DNA of 56,372 bases from Candidatus Rokubacteria bacterium RIFCSPLOWO2_02_FULL_73_56 (lineage in GTDB: Bacteria > Methylomirabilota > Methylomirabilia > Rokubacteriales > CSP1-6), in assembly GCA_001788495.1 (NCBI GenBank), contig MGCF01000103.1, positions 1 through 56,372 of the forward strand, written 5' to 3'. Below are positions 22,118-30,686 of the stretch, one piece after another (positions within the stretch are counted from its first letter, which is position 1; each line of letters begins with the position of its first letter). The translations under genes were made by a program, and so were the position numbers. A model generated the notes under the pieces. That model searched no databases. It was not told where the DNA came from and saw only the letters and a list, made by a program, of their open reading frames with translations.

Positions 22118-24735
22118 ATCAGGGCCGACTCCAGGACGATGCCGCGATCGATGACCCGCGAGACCTGGGCCAGGAGCCGGCCCGTCTCCGCCGGAACCTC
22201 GGCGCTCTCCGCGAGCTGTCGCAGCAGGTCGATGAGCCGCCGCATCGCGCGGATCAGGTCGCCCTCGTGGCCGCCGAACGACTCCTCCACGATCCCGCTC
22301 CAGTCGTCGTCGCCCGACGCCCAGCGGAACACGGCGGGCACGAAGCCGGCGTGCACGGCCACGGGCATCCGGAGGTAGCGCTCGCGCTGCGCCGCGTGGA
22401 CCGCCTCGGCCACCGCGAGGAGCTGGTCGAGCGTGCGCCGCAGCTTCGGGCGCTTGCGGAGGAACTGCCGGGCGATGGTCGGCTCGCCCGAGCGCGCCTC
22501 CTCGATGAGCGCCGAGCACACCGCCGCGGCCTCCGCCCCCGTGAGGCCGGCGAAGACGCCGCGGGCGACGCTCTCGGCCAGCAGCAGCTCGTTGTCGTGG
22601 CGCAGCGAGGCGATGAGCCGCCCCTTCGGCTCGAGCGCGAGACCGCGAACGGCGCCGAACTGCTCGAGCACCTCGACGACGCGCAGGAACTCCTGCCAGT
22701 AGGCGCTCCGGAGCCGCTCGAGCTGCCGGGCGCCGACCTCGAGCCGCTCGCCCACGGTCTCGACCTCCCGCCAGGCGCGCTCGCAGCGGGGCACGGCGCC
22801 CCACGGGCATCGGTGGCACTCGACCGCGGCGAGCACCGCCTCCGGGCCCTGCGCGCGCTCCCGCTCCACCAGCTCGGCGACCGAGATCCGCTGGAGCTGC
22901 GCCGCCAGGCCGCCGAGCCCGCGCGGCTCCCGCGCCGGCTCCGGCCCCGCCGCGCGCGGCGCGCGCTGGGCGTCGCGCGGCACGGTGAGCGGCGGCGTCG
23001 CCCAGAACACGCGCTTGAGCACGCCGCTCTTGACCCGCACGACGGCACCGTGCGGCAGCAGCGCGTCGACGACGACGCGGTGGCCACGGATCGCGTGGAC
23101 GCCCAGGATGAGCGCGAGCGTGGGCGCGCCCTTGCGGCGCACGAGCGCGAGCCGGCCGGGCTCGGCCTCCGCGACGCCGCGCTCGCCCCGCCGCCCGCCG
23201 CGGCCCAGCGCCCGGCGGCGCGCGTCGACCTCCGCGCGCGCCCGCCGGTAGCGGCCGATCCGCTCGAACTCGCCGCACGGCGCCGTGTAGCCGCGCGCCT
23301 CGTCGCGCGCGGCCTCGAGCCGCCGCACCTCGCCGTCCAGCTCGCGGATGCGCTTGAGGTTCTGGTACTGGCCGAACGAGGACTCGATGCGCCGCCGCAG
23401 CACCTCGGGCGGGGCTCCCGTCGAGAGCAGGAGCGCCACCGAGCCGTAGCCGAGCTTGAACTGGCTCTCGATCGGCTCGGGGGCGCCGTCGATCACGTGG
23501 AACACGGCGTCCAGGCCGTCGCGCGCGTCGAGCGCGACCACGCACCGGCCCTCGGCGTCGATCCCGCGCCGCCCCGCGCGGCCGGCCATCTGCGTCAGCT
23601 CGTTGTGCGTGAGGGACCGGAAGCCGCGGTCCGTCCGCTTCGTGAGCGACTGGAGCACGACGCTGCGGGCGGGCATGTGGATGCCGAGCGACATCGTCTC
23701 GGTGGCGAACACCACGCGGCAGAGGCCGCGCTCGAAGAGCGTCTCGATGAGCCGCTTGAGGCCCGGCAGGATGCCGGCGTGGTGGAGCCCGACACCGAGG
23801 CGCAGCGCCTCGAACACCGACTGGTTGAGCGCCGACTCGGCCACGGCGGGGCTCTCGGCGACGAGCGCGCTGATCGCGCGGTCCACCTCCTGCTGCTGGG
23901 CGCGCGCGAGCAGGCTCCGGCCCTCGGTGAGGACGTCCTGCATGGCCCGCTCGCAGCCCGCGCGGCTGAAGATGAAGTAGAGCGCCGGGAGCCAGCCGCG
24001 CGCCTCGAGCGCTTCGATCAGCACGGCCGGGTCCGCGACCCGCCGCGTGTACCAGCGCCCGCGACTGTCCGGGGCGCGCGACTCGTCGCCCACGACGTGC
24101 GCGCGCCCGGCGCGCACGGCGTCGAGCTCGTGGATCTCGCCGGCGACGTCGGCGATCGCGTAGGAGAGCGGCACGGGACGGTGGGGATGGTAGATCGGCA
24201 CGATCGGGCGGTGGACGAGGGAGATCCAGTCGGCGATCTCCTTGACGTTGGCGACCGTCGCCGACAGGCCGACCAGCAGCACGTCCTTCGGCGCCGCGAC
24301 GATGATCTCCTCCCACACGGTGCCGCGGCCCTCGTCGCCCATGTAGTGGCACTCGTCGAGGACCACGTACCGCAGCCCGCCGAGGCCCGAGCCGTAGAGC
24401 GCGTTGCGGAGGATCTCGGTCGTCATCACCAGGACGCGGCCCTGCGGGTTGACCTTGACGTCGCCCGTGAGGATGCCGACGACGTCGGCGCCGAAGGCGC
24501 GGCTGAAGTCGGCGAACTTCTGGTTCGAGAGCGCCTTGAGCGGAGTCGTGTACGCTATACGGGTGCCGGTCTCGAGGGCGACGTGGATCGCGAACTCGGC
24601 CACCAGGGTCTTGCCCGCCCCGGTCGGCGCCGACACGATGACGGACTGGCCGCCCGCGACGGCCTGGACGGCCTCGAGCTGGAAGTCGTCGAGCGCGAAC
24701 GGGTACTTCGACCGGAACCGCTCGATCAGCTCCAT
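22114..24735 (-). CDS. Ski2-like DEAD/DEAH RNA helicase (HelY/Mtr4-like)
   Basis: An 873-residue SF2 helicase. Walker A is APTGAGKT (36-43), the Walker B box is DECH (127-130), then GLSATVAN, the helicase-C segment GVGLHHAGILPGLKRLIE and motif VI QMAGRAGRRG. The C-terminal third has the DSHCT-type helical region and a CHRCPW...C cluster like that of actinobacterial HelY. Relatives unwind RNA in exosome or degradosome pathways; bacterial roles are poorly known. ATG 24735 starts at the conserved domain. The stop overlaps the lipoprotein start. It is divergent from the YCII-like gene with 30 bp between starts. Confidence 0.9.
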   Translation of the reverse strand: MELIERFRSKYPFALDDFQLEAVQAVAGGQSVIVSAPTGAGKTLVAEFAIHVALETGTRIAYTTPLKALSNQKFADFSRAFGADVVGILTGDVKVNPQGRVLVMTTEILRNALYGSGLGGLRYVVLDECHYMGDEGRGTVWEEIIVAAPKDVLLVGLSATVANVKEIADWISLVHRPIVPIYHPHRPVPLSYAIADVAGEIHELDAVRAGRAHVVGDESRAPDSRGRWYTRRVADPAVLIEALEARGWLPALYFIFSRAGCERAMQDVLTEGRSLLARAQQQEVDRAISALVAESPAVAESALNQSVFEALRLGVGLHHAGILPGLKRLIETLFERGLCRVVFATETMSLGIHMPARSVVLQSLTKRTDRGFRSLTHNELTQMAGRAGRRGIDAEGRCVVALDARDGLDAVFHVIDGAPEPIESQFKLGYGSVALLLSTGAPPEVLRRRIESSFGQYQNLKRIRELDGEVRRLEAARDEARGYTAPCGEFERIGRYRRARAEVDARRRALGRGGRRGERGVAEAEPGRLALVRRKGAPTLALILGVHAIRGHRVVVDALLPHGAVVRVKSGVLKRVFWATPPLTVPRDAQRAPRAAGPEPAREPRGLGGLAAQLQRISVAELVERERAQGPEAVLAAVECHRCPWGAVPRCERAWREVETVGERLEVGARQLERLRSAYWQEFLRVVEVLEQFGAVRGLALEPKGRLIASLRHDNELLLAESVARGVFAGLTGAEAAAVCSALIEEARSGEPTIARQFLRKRPKLRRTLDQLLAVAEAVHAAQRERYLRMPVAVHAGFVPAVFRWASGDDDWSGIVEESFGGHEGDLIRAMRRLIDLLRQLAESAEVPAETGRLLAQVSRVIDRGIVLESALI

Positions 24736-24765
24736 CGCGAGTCACATTAGCACGGAGGAACGCGC

Positions 24766-25302
24766 GTGATCGTGGTCCATGTCGCCCTGACCGCCGCCGA
24801 GGACTACCTCACCCGCCGCGAGTCGCACCGCCGCGCCCACCTGGAGCGCGTGCAGGGGCTGCGCGCCGCCGGCATCCTGATCGGCGGCGGCCCCTCGCCG
24901 GACGGCCGCACCGCCGAGCTCGTCTACCGGCTCCAGCAGCCCGCGCAGGTCACGCACGCGATCGAGGAGGATCCGTACTGGACCGGCGGTGTCTGGACGC
25001 GCTACGAGCCCCGGAGCTTCGCCGCGTTCGTCGAGCCCTGGGAGCTCGTGCCCGTGGTGCTCGACGGCTCCCGCCGCGTGACGGTCGTCGAGGGCCCGGC
25101 GGCCGAGCCCGACCTGGCGCAGGTCGCGCTCGTCGAGCTGCGCGGCGCCGGACGGCTGGCGTTCGGTGGGTTCCTCGACGCCGGCCGGACGCTCGCCGTG
25201 ATGAACTCGCCCGACGCCGCACAGGCCCTCGGCTGGTTGACCGAGACCGGCCTGTGGACGGCCGACGCGCTCGCGGCGCGCCCGCTGCTGCGCGTGCTGT
25301 AG
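24766..25302 (+). CDS. YCII-related domain protein
   Basis: A 178-residue protein whose first ~90 residues match the YciI fold: a HVALTAAEDYLTRRESHRRAHLERVQGLRAAGILIGGGPSPDG start with the conserved histidines, then a ferredoxin-like strand set. The rest (VVEGPAAEPDLAQVALVELRGAGRLAF) looks like a second, degenerate YciI-like half. The family includes enzyme-like dimers, one a chlorohydroquinone-processing enzyme, but most lack a known function. The start is GTG 24766 with a good GGAGGAA site 8 bp away. It is followed 26 bp later by the AroM gene and probably cotranscribed. Confidence 0.75.
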   Translation: MIVVHVALTAAEDYLTRRESHRRAHLERVQGLRAAGILIGGGPSPDGRTAELVYRLQQPAQVTHAIEEDPYWTGGVWTRYEPRSFAAFVEPWELVPVVLDGSRRVTVVEGPAAEPDLAQVALVELRGAGRLAFGGFLDAGRTLAVMNSPDAAQALGWLTETGLWTADALAARPLLRVL

Positions 25303-25328
25303 GATCACCACACCGGGGGGATGACGCG

Positions 25329-26018
25329 ATGGGCACGCGGCGACCGGTCGTCGGGCTGATCACCATCGGCCAGGCCCCGCGGGTCGACGTCGTCCCGGAC
25401 ATGGCGGCCATCCTCGGCCCGGGCGTCGAGGTCCGCGAGGCGGGCGCGCTCGACGGGCTCGCGCGGTCCGAGATCGACGCGCTCGCGCCGGGCCCCGGCG
25501 ACGAGATCCTCGTCACGCGCCTGGCCGACGGCTCCTCGACGTTCGTCGCCAAGCGCCACGTCACCCCGCGGGTCCAGGCACGCATCGCCGAGCTCGAGCG
25601 GGCGGGCGCGACGCTCACCGCGCTGCTCTGCACCGGCGCGTTCCCGCGCCTGGCCGCCACGCGCCCGCTCGTGCAGCCCCAGCCGCTGCTCCTCGGGCTG
25701 CTGCGCGGCCTCAGCTGGCCCGGCCGCCTCGGCATCCTGACGCCCTCGGTCCGCCACGTGCCGCAGACGGAGGCGCGCTGGCGCGCCGACGGCTTCGATC
25801 CCGCCGTCGTCCCGCTCTCCCCCTACGAGGAGGAGGACGCGGCCGCACTCGCGCGCGCCGCGGCCGCGCTGCGCGCCGCGGGCGCCGGGCTCGTCGTGCT
25901 GGACTGCATCGGCTTCCGGCGCTCGACGCGCGACGCGCTCCAGCGCCGGACGGGCGCGCCCGTGCTCGTCGCGAACCTGCTCCTGGCCCGCGTGCTCGCC
26001 GAGATCGTCGCCGCCTGA
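25329..26018 (+). CDS. AroM-family protein
   Basis: A 229-residue protein matching the AroM family: VGLITIGQAPRVDVVPDM at the start, GALDGLARSEIDALAP, and the VVLDCIGFRRSTRDAL segment near the end. The fold resembles Asp/Glu racemase-like proteins, but no activity is established; E. coli aroM is regulated with shikimate genes. In many soil bacteria AroM homologues sit beside dipeptide-type ABC transporters, DUF917 and hydantoinase genes, exactly as here. ATG 25329 follows a GGGGGGATG ribosome region. The dppC-type gene converges from the right with 7 bp between stops. Confidence 0.85.
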   Translation: MGTRRPVVGLITIGQAPRVDVVPDMAAILGPGVEVREAGALDGLARSEIDALAPGPGDEILVTRLADGSSTFVAKRHVTPRVQARIAELERAGATLTALLCTGAFPRLAATRPLVQPQPLLLGLLRGLSWPGRLGILTPSVRHVPQTEARWRADGFDPAVVPLSPYEEEDAAALARAAAALRAAGAGLVVLDCIGFRRSTRDALQRRTGAPVLVANLLLARVLAEIVAA

Positions 26019-26025
26019 GCGCGCG

Positions 26026-26937
26026 TCACGCGCGGCTCCTCGGGTCGAGGATGTCGCGCAGGCCGTCGCCGAGCAGGTTGAAGCCGAGCACCGTGAGGTA
26101 GATCGCGAGCCCGGGGAAGGCCGAGTACCACCACCAGGTCGGCAGGTAGTTCCGCCCGTGGCTGATCATCGCGCCCCACTCGGGGTACGGGGGCTGGGCG
26201 CCGAGTCCGATGAACCCGAGACCCGCCGCGGCGAGGATCGCCGTGCCCATGTCCATGCTCGCCTTGACCGTGATCGGCGACACGCAGTTGGGCAGGATGT
26301 GCGCGACGAGGATTCGGAGCCGCCCGGTGCCGATCGCGCGCGCGGCCTCGACGAACGTTTGCGCCCGGAGCGCGAGCGTCTTGCCCTGCACCAGGCGCAC
26401 GTAGCCCGGCCACCAGACCAGCGAGAGCGCGACGATCGCGTTGAGGATGCCCGGGCCCAGCGCGCCCACGATCGCGATCGCCAGCACGAGGGCGGGGACC
26501 GAGAGGAAGACGTCCGTCACCCGCATGATCACGCCGCCGAGCGCGCCGCCGACGTAGCCCGCCACGATCCCGAGCGGCACGCCGATGCACGCGGCGACCA
26601 GGGTGATGAGCAGGCCGATCTGGAGCGAGACCCGCGCGCCGAGGATCACGCGCGTGTAGATGTCGGTGCCGACCTCGTCGGTCCCGAACCAGTGGCGCGC
26701 GCTCGGCGGCTCGAGCTTCTGCTCGAGGTGCACGGCGCCGCGCCCGTCCTCCGGGTACGGCACGATCCAGGGGCCGAGCGCGGCGACCAGCAGGAACCCG
26801 AGCACGAGCCCGAGCCCGAGCATGGACGAGGCGCTGCGCGCGAACGTGCGGGCGTAGAAGCCGAGCTCGCGCGCGGCGCTCCGATGCGCCGCGAGCCAGA
26901 CGGCGAGCGGCCGGAGCGGCAGCGCGCGCCCCGTCAC
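26026..26937 (-). CDS. Dipeptide/oligopeptide-type ABC transporter permease (DppC-like)
   Basis: A 303-residue permease. An N-terminal OppC-N region with one membrane helix (MLGLGLVLGFLLVAALGPWIV) precedes HWFGTDEVGTDIYTRVILGARVSL, a classic DppC segment, and then the binding-protein-dependent transport domain with the EAA loop (EAARAIGTGRLRILVAHILPN). The start is GTG 26937, overlapping the upstream permease stop as GTGA. It forms an inner-membrane heterodimer with the adjacent DppB-like protein. No ATPase gene is present in this cluster, so ATPases must come from elsewhere or be shared. Confidence 0.92.
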   Translation of the reverse strand: MTGRALPLRPLAVWLAAHRSAARELGFYARTFARSASSMLGLGLVLGFLLVAALGPWIVPYPEDGRGAVHLEQKLEPPSARHWFGTDEVGTDIYTRVILGARVSLQIGLLITLVAACIGVPLGIVAGYVGGALGGVIMRVTDVFLSVPALVLAIAIVGALGPGILNAIVALSLVWWPGYVRLVQGKTLALRAQTFVEAARAIGTGRLRILVAHILPNCVSPITVKASMDMGTAILAAAGLGFIGLGAQPPYPEWGAMISHGRNYLPTWWWYSAFPGLAIYLTVLGFNLLGDGLRDILDPRSRA

Positions 26938-27950
26938 GCCGAGGTCGCCGGCCGGATGCGCGGGTCGAGCCAGCCGTAGGCGAGGTCCACGGCGAGGTTG
27001 GCGAGCATGAAGTTGAGGCCGATCAGGAGCGTCACGCCCATGATCGGCTGGAAGTCGGACGACACCGCGGAGTTCACCGCATAGAGCCCGATCCCCGGCC
27101 AGTCGAACACGGTCTCGACCAGGACCGTGCCCCCCAGCATCCAGCCGTAGCGCAGCCCGATCATGGTGAGCGTCGGGACCATCGCGTTCTTGAGCGCGTA
27201 GCGGGCGACGATGCGGAAGTCCGGGATCCCCTGCGCCCGCGCGTTGACGATGTAGTCCTGCTGGAGCGTCTCGATCATCTCCGCGCGGTTGACGCGCATG
27301 ATGGACGCCAGCGCGGGGAAGCAGAGCGTCACCACCGGCAGCAGCGCATGGGCCGCGGCGTCCGCGAGCGTCGCCCACGCGCCGCGCAGGAGCGCGTCCA
27401 CGAAGAGGAGGTGCGTGATGGGCTCGGGCGGCGCGGTCATGAGGCCCAGGCGGCCGCCCAGCGGGAGCAGCCCCAGGTCGAGCGCCACGAGGAGCTGGAG
27501 CATCAGCCCGAGCCAGAACGCCGGGATGGCGACGCCCGAGACCGACACGAAGCGCGTCAGGTGGTCCACCCACGTGTTGCGGTACACGGCGGCGAGGATC
27601 CCCGCCGGGACGCCGAGCGCCACGGCGACCAGCATCGCGCCGGTCACCAGCTCGAACGTGTTGGGGAAGTAGCGGACGAGGTCGGCCAGCACGTCCTCGC
27701 GGGTCCGGAGCGAGCGCCCGAGGTCGCCCCGGAGGATCCCGCGCACGTAGCGGCCGAACTGGACCCAGAGCGGCTGGTCGAGCCCGTACTGGACGCGGAT
27801 CGTCTCGACCATGGACGCGCTCGCGTCCGGGCCGGCCGCCAGCCGCGCGGGGTCGCCCGGCACCACGTGCGAGATCGCGAACGTGATGCACAGGAGCCCG
27901 AACAGCATCACGCCCAGCAGCGCCAGGCGCTTGACGACGTAGACCAGCAA
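26934..27950 (-). CDS. Dipeptide/oligopeptide-type ABC transporter permease (DppB-like)
   Basis: A 338-residue permease starting LVYVVKRLALLGVMLFGLLCITF, the usual DppB first helix, then HVVPGDPARLAAGPDAS, about six membrane segments, and the cytoplasmic coupling loop (ARAQGIPDFRIVARYALKNAMVPTLTM). It pairs with the DppC-like product. The start lies 1 bp from the stop of the substrate-binding protein gene, so SBP-DppB-DppC form one operon. The gene order and the absence of DppD/F ATPases are noted. Confidence 0.92.
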   Translation of the reverse strand: MLVYVVKRLALLGVMLFGLLCITFAISHVVPGDPARLAAGPDASASMVETIRVQYGLDQPLWVQFGRYVRGILRGDLGRSLRTREDVLADLVRYFPNTFELVTGAMLVAVALGVPAGILAAVYRNTWVDHLTRFVSVSGVAIPAFWLGLMLQLLVALDLGLLPLGGRLGLMTAPPEPITHLLFVDALLRGAWATLADAAAHALLPVVTLCFPALASIMRVNRAEMIETLQQDYIVNARAQGIPDFRIVARYALKNAMVPTLTMIGLRYGWMLGGTVLVETVFDWPGIGLYAVNSAVSSDFQPIMGVTLLIGLNFMLANLAVDLAYGWLDPRIRPATSA

Positions 27951-27951
27951 C

Positions 27952-29538
27952 CTACTTGGCGACGATCGCGAGCGGGTAGAGATCCACCTCGCCCGTGAAC
28001 CGCACCGGGCTGAAGGCGAACCCCTTCACGTAGTCCCGCATCCCCCAGCGCCGGTTCGCGAGCATTCCGAAGAGCTCGGGCGCGTCGGCGGTGATCCGCT
28101 TCTGGATTTCGGCGTAGAGCGGCGCGCGGTCCTCCCAGCGCCCGAGGGTGCGCGCCTTGTCGATCAGCGCCCAGACCCCGTCGTTCGCGTAGTGCGAGGA
28201 GCCGTAGTACTTGCCCCAGGAGCTCTTGTGGTACTGGTAGGCCACCGCGTCGGGGTCGGTGGAGACCGGCGTCGTGAAGACGGCCATCAGGTCCGGCGCG
28301 GTCTCGAGCTTCGCCCCGCGAGCCACCATGTTGGGCCAGATGAGCGGCACCATCTTGACCTTGATGCCGAGCTTCTGGAGGTTATCGATCAGGACGAGCC
28401 CGATCTTGCGCTCCTCCTCGAGCCCCTGCACGTAGACGTACTCGATCTCGACGCCACCCTGCGGGTACGCGGACCTGGCCAGGAACGCCCGGGCCTTCGC
28501 CAGGTCCTGGCGGGGGAAGCCGGGCACGTCGATGTGACCCCGCGTGGCGTTCGGGAAGGGGCTCGTCTGGAGGACCGCGTTGCCGTTGTAGATCTTGATC
28601 AGCGCGTCGTAGTCGAAGGCGTACGCGATCGCCTTGCGGAGGTTCGGGTCCTTCGTCACCCCGCGCTGCGTGTTCATCTTGAGCCCGAACGTGGTCATGC
28701 CCGGGAAGGTCGGGACCACGATGCCCGGCATCTTCCCGACCTGGTCGTAGTCGTCGGGCGACAGGCCCTCGACGATGTCGGCCTCGCCCCTGAGCAGCGC
28801 GGCCCGCTGCGCGCCCGACTCGCGCACGATCTTGTAGACGACGCCGCCGATGTGGTCCCGGCTGGGCCAGCCCTTCCAGTAGTCGTCGACGGCCTCGAGC
28901 TCGTAGAGCACGCCCTGCTGCCAGCGCTTGATGCGGAAGGGTCCACTGCCCGCCTCGTTGGTGGTCAGCCACTTGCGGCCGGCGTCGCCCCCCTCCTCGT
29001 GCGCGAGCACCTGCTTCGGGTTCATCACGTACCACCAGGGCAGGAACGACAGGAACGGCGCGTACGGCTTGGTCAGCTGGAACCGGATCGTGTGCGCGTC
29101 CAGGACCGCGATCCCGTCCTCCTTCAGGAAGTCCGAGAGCATCCACGCCGGCCCCTGGTTCAGCCTGAGCGTCCGCGCGAACGAGAACCGGACGGCCTCG
29201 GCCGTCACCGGGTCGCCGTTGTGGAACTTCGCGGTCTTCACGAGGTGGAACGTCCAGGTACGGGCGTCCGGCGAGCTCTCCCACCGCTCGGCCAGCCAGG
29301 ACACGATCTCGGGCGGGTTGCCGACGTACTTCACGAGCGCGTCGTAGAGCGACTGCTGGGCCATGCGGATCGACCAGTCGTACTTGACGCTCGGGTCGAT
29401 CGTCGGCACCTCCTGCCGTCCGGCGAACACGAGGATCTTCCTGTCGCCCACGCGCTCGAAGCCGGCGGCGGGCGCGGCGGCGACGAGCGCCGCCAGCACC
29501 GTCACGAGGACTCCCCCACCCCATCGCGTGATACCCAT
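27952..29538 (-). CDS. Extracellular solute-binding protein, family 5 (dipeptide/nickel/other)
   Basis: A 528-residue SBP_bac_5 protein. A signal sequence (about residues 1-27, ending APAAGFERV) targets it to the periplasm. Family landmarks are WTFHLVKTAKFHNGDPVTAEAVRFSF and the RKAIAYAFDYDALIK segment. It delivers a peptide-like or organic ligand to the DppBC permeases directly downstream. The ligand is unknown; the neighbouring DUF917 and hydantoinase genes point to a cyclic amide or related compound. The divergent DUF917 gene starts 66 bp away, so a shared control region lies between 29539 and 29603. Confidence 0.93.
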   Translation of the reverse strand: MGITRWGGGVLVTVLAALVAAAPAAGFERVGDRKILVFAGRQEVPTIDPSVKYDWSIRMAQQSLYDALVKYVGNPPEIVSWLAERWESSPDARTWTFHLVKTAKFHNGDPVTAEAVRFSFARTLRLNQGPAWMLSDFLKEDGIAVLDAHTIRFQLTKPYAPFLSFLPWWYVMNPKQVLAHEEGGDAGRKWLTTNEAGSGPFRIKRWQQGVLYELEAVDDYWKGWPSRDHIGGVVYKIVRESGAQRAALLRGEADIVEGLSPDDYDQVGKMPGIVVPTFPGMTTFGLKMNTQRGVTKDPNLRKAIAYAFDYDALIKIYNGNAVLQTSPFPNATRGHIDVPGFPRQDLAKARAFLARSAYPQGGVEIEYVYVQGLEEERKIGLVLIDNLQKLGIKVKMVPLIWPNMVARGAKLETAPDLMAVFTTPVSTDPDAVAYQYHKSSWGKYYGSSHYANDGVWALIDKARTLGRWEDRAPLYAEIQKRITADAPELFGMLANRRWGMRDYVKGFAFSPVRFTGEVDLYPLAIVAK

Positions 29539-29589
29539 GGCCGTCCTCCAGCCCGGCGGATCTGCTGGTGCGCCGGAACGGCGGCAGGA

Positions 29590-29595
29590 TACCAT
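29590..29595 (+). promoter_or_regulatory. Candidate -10 element of a leaderless promoter
   Basis: TACCAT sits 8 bp before the ATG at 29604 in the short gap between the divergent SBP and DUF917 genes. The distance leaves almost no 5' leader and no ribosome site is visible. It is one of several such cases in the window. Confidence 0.35.
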
Positions 29596-29603
29596 ACGCG
29601 CCG

Positions 29604-30686
29604 ATGGCCCCGCCCCGCCCCGTTTCCGCCGCGGAGATCGAGTCGCTCGCGATCGGCGCCTGGATCCTCGGCACGGGCGGCGGCGGGAGCCCCTACCTCG
29701 CCCTCCTCAACATGCGGGCGCTCTACCGGCAGGGCGCCCGGGTCTCGCTCCTCGACCCGCTCGACCTCGCCGACGACGATCTGGTCGCCGTGGTCTCCAA
29801 CATGGGCGCGCCCCTCGTCGGCCAGGAGCGCCTCACCGACCCGCGCACGGTCGCCCGCGCCGTCGAGATGATGGAGGAGTACATCGGTCGGCGCTTCCGC
29901 GCCATCATGACGGTCGAGATCGGGGGCGGCAACGCGCTCCAGCCCTTCATGGCCGCCGCGCTGCTGGATCGGCCGGTGGTGGACGCCGACGCCATGGGGC
30001 GGGCCTTCCCCGAGGCGCAGATGACGAGCTTCGCCATCCACGACCTGCGCATGTACCCGCTGACCCTCGCCGACGTGCGCGACAACGCGGTGATCGTCGC
30101 CCGGGCCGCGTCCTGGAAGTGGATGGAGCGCCTCTCGCGGAAGGCGTGCGTCGAGGTCGGCTCGATCGCCTCCACGTGCAAGGCGCCGCGCACGGGCAAG
30201 GAGGTCAAGGCGTGTGGCATCCTCCACACGACGAGCAAGGCCATCCGCCTCGGCGAGACCGTGCAGGCCGCCCGCCGCGCCCACCGTGATCCGATCGAGG
30301 CGGTCCTCGAGGCCGAGCGCGGCCTCCTGCTCTTCCGCGGCAAGATCCGGGACGTGGCGCGCCGGACCACCGAAGGGTTCCTCAGGGGCACGGCGAGCCT
30401 CGACGGGCTCGACGAGTTCCGCGGTCGCGGGTTCGAGCTCGCGTTCCAGAACGAGTTCGCGGTCGGCTGGCTCGACGGCGCGCCCCGGGTGACGACGCCC
30501 GACTTGATCTGTGTGATGGACACGGTCTCGGGCGAGGCCATCGGCACCGAGACCCTCCGGTACGGGCAGCGCGTCAGCGTGCTCGCGCTGCCGGCGCCGC
30601 CCGTGCTGCTGACGCCGAAGGGCCTCGAGCACGTGGGCCCGCGCGCGTTCGGCTACGATCTCGACTTCCAGACGGTCTTCGCGTGA
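29604..30686 (+). CDS. DUF917 family protein
   Basis: A 360-residue DUF917 protein: AAEIESLAIGAWILGTGGGGSPY at the N-terminus, the TVEIGGGNALQPFMAAALLDRPVVDADAMGRAFPE block and the C-terminal PDLICVMDTVSGEAIGTE segment are characteristic. No enzymatic activity is firmly established for the family; it is nearly always encoded next to hydantoinase/oxoprolinase-type proteins and is thought to act with them. Here the stop overlaps the start of the hydantoinase-like gene (GTGA), so the two are translationally coupled. ATG 29604 was chosen because the domain starts directly after it. Confidence 0.9.
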   Translation: MAPPRPVSAAEIESLAIGAWILGTGGGGSPYLALLNMRALYRQGARVSLLDPLDLADDDLVAVVSNMGAPLVGQERLTDPRTVARAVEMMEEYIGRRFRAIMTVEIGGGNALQPFMAAALLDRPVVDADAMGRAFPEAQMTSFAIHDLRMYPLTLADVRDNAVIVARAASWKWMERLSRKACVEVGSIASTCKAPRTGKEVKACGILHTTSKAIRLGETVQAARRAHRDPIEAVLEAERGLLLFRGKIRDVARRTTEGFLRGTASLDGLDEFRGRGFELAFQNEFAVGWLDGAPRVTTPDLICVMDTVSGEAIGTETLRYGQRVSVLALPAPPVLLTPKGLEHVGPRAFGYDLDFQTVFA

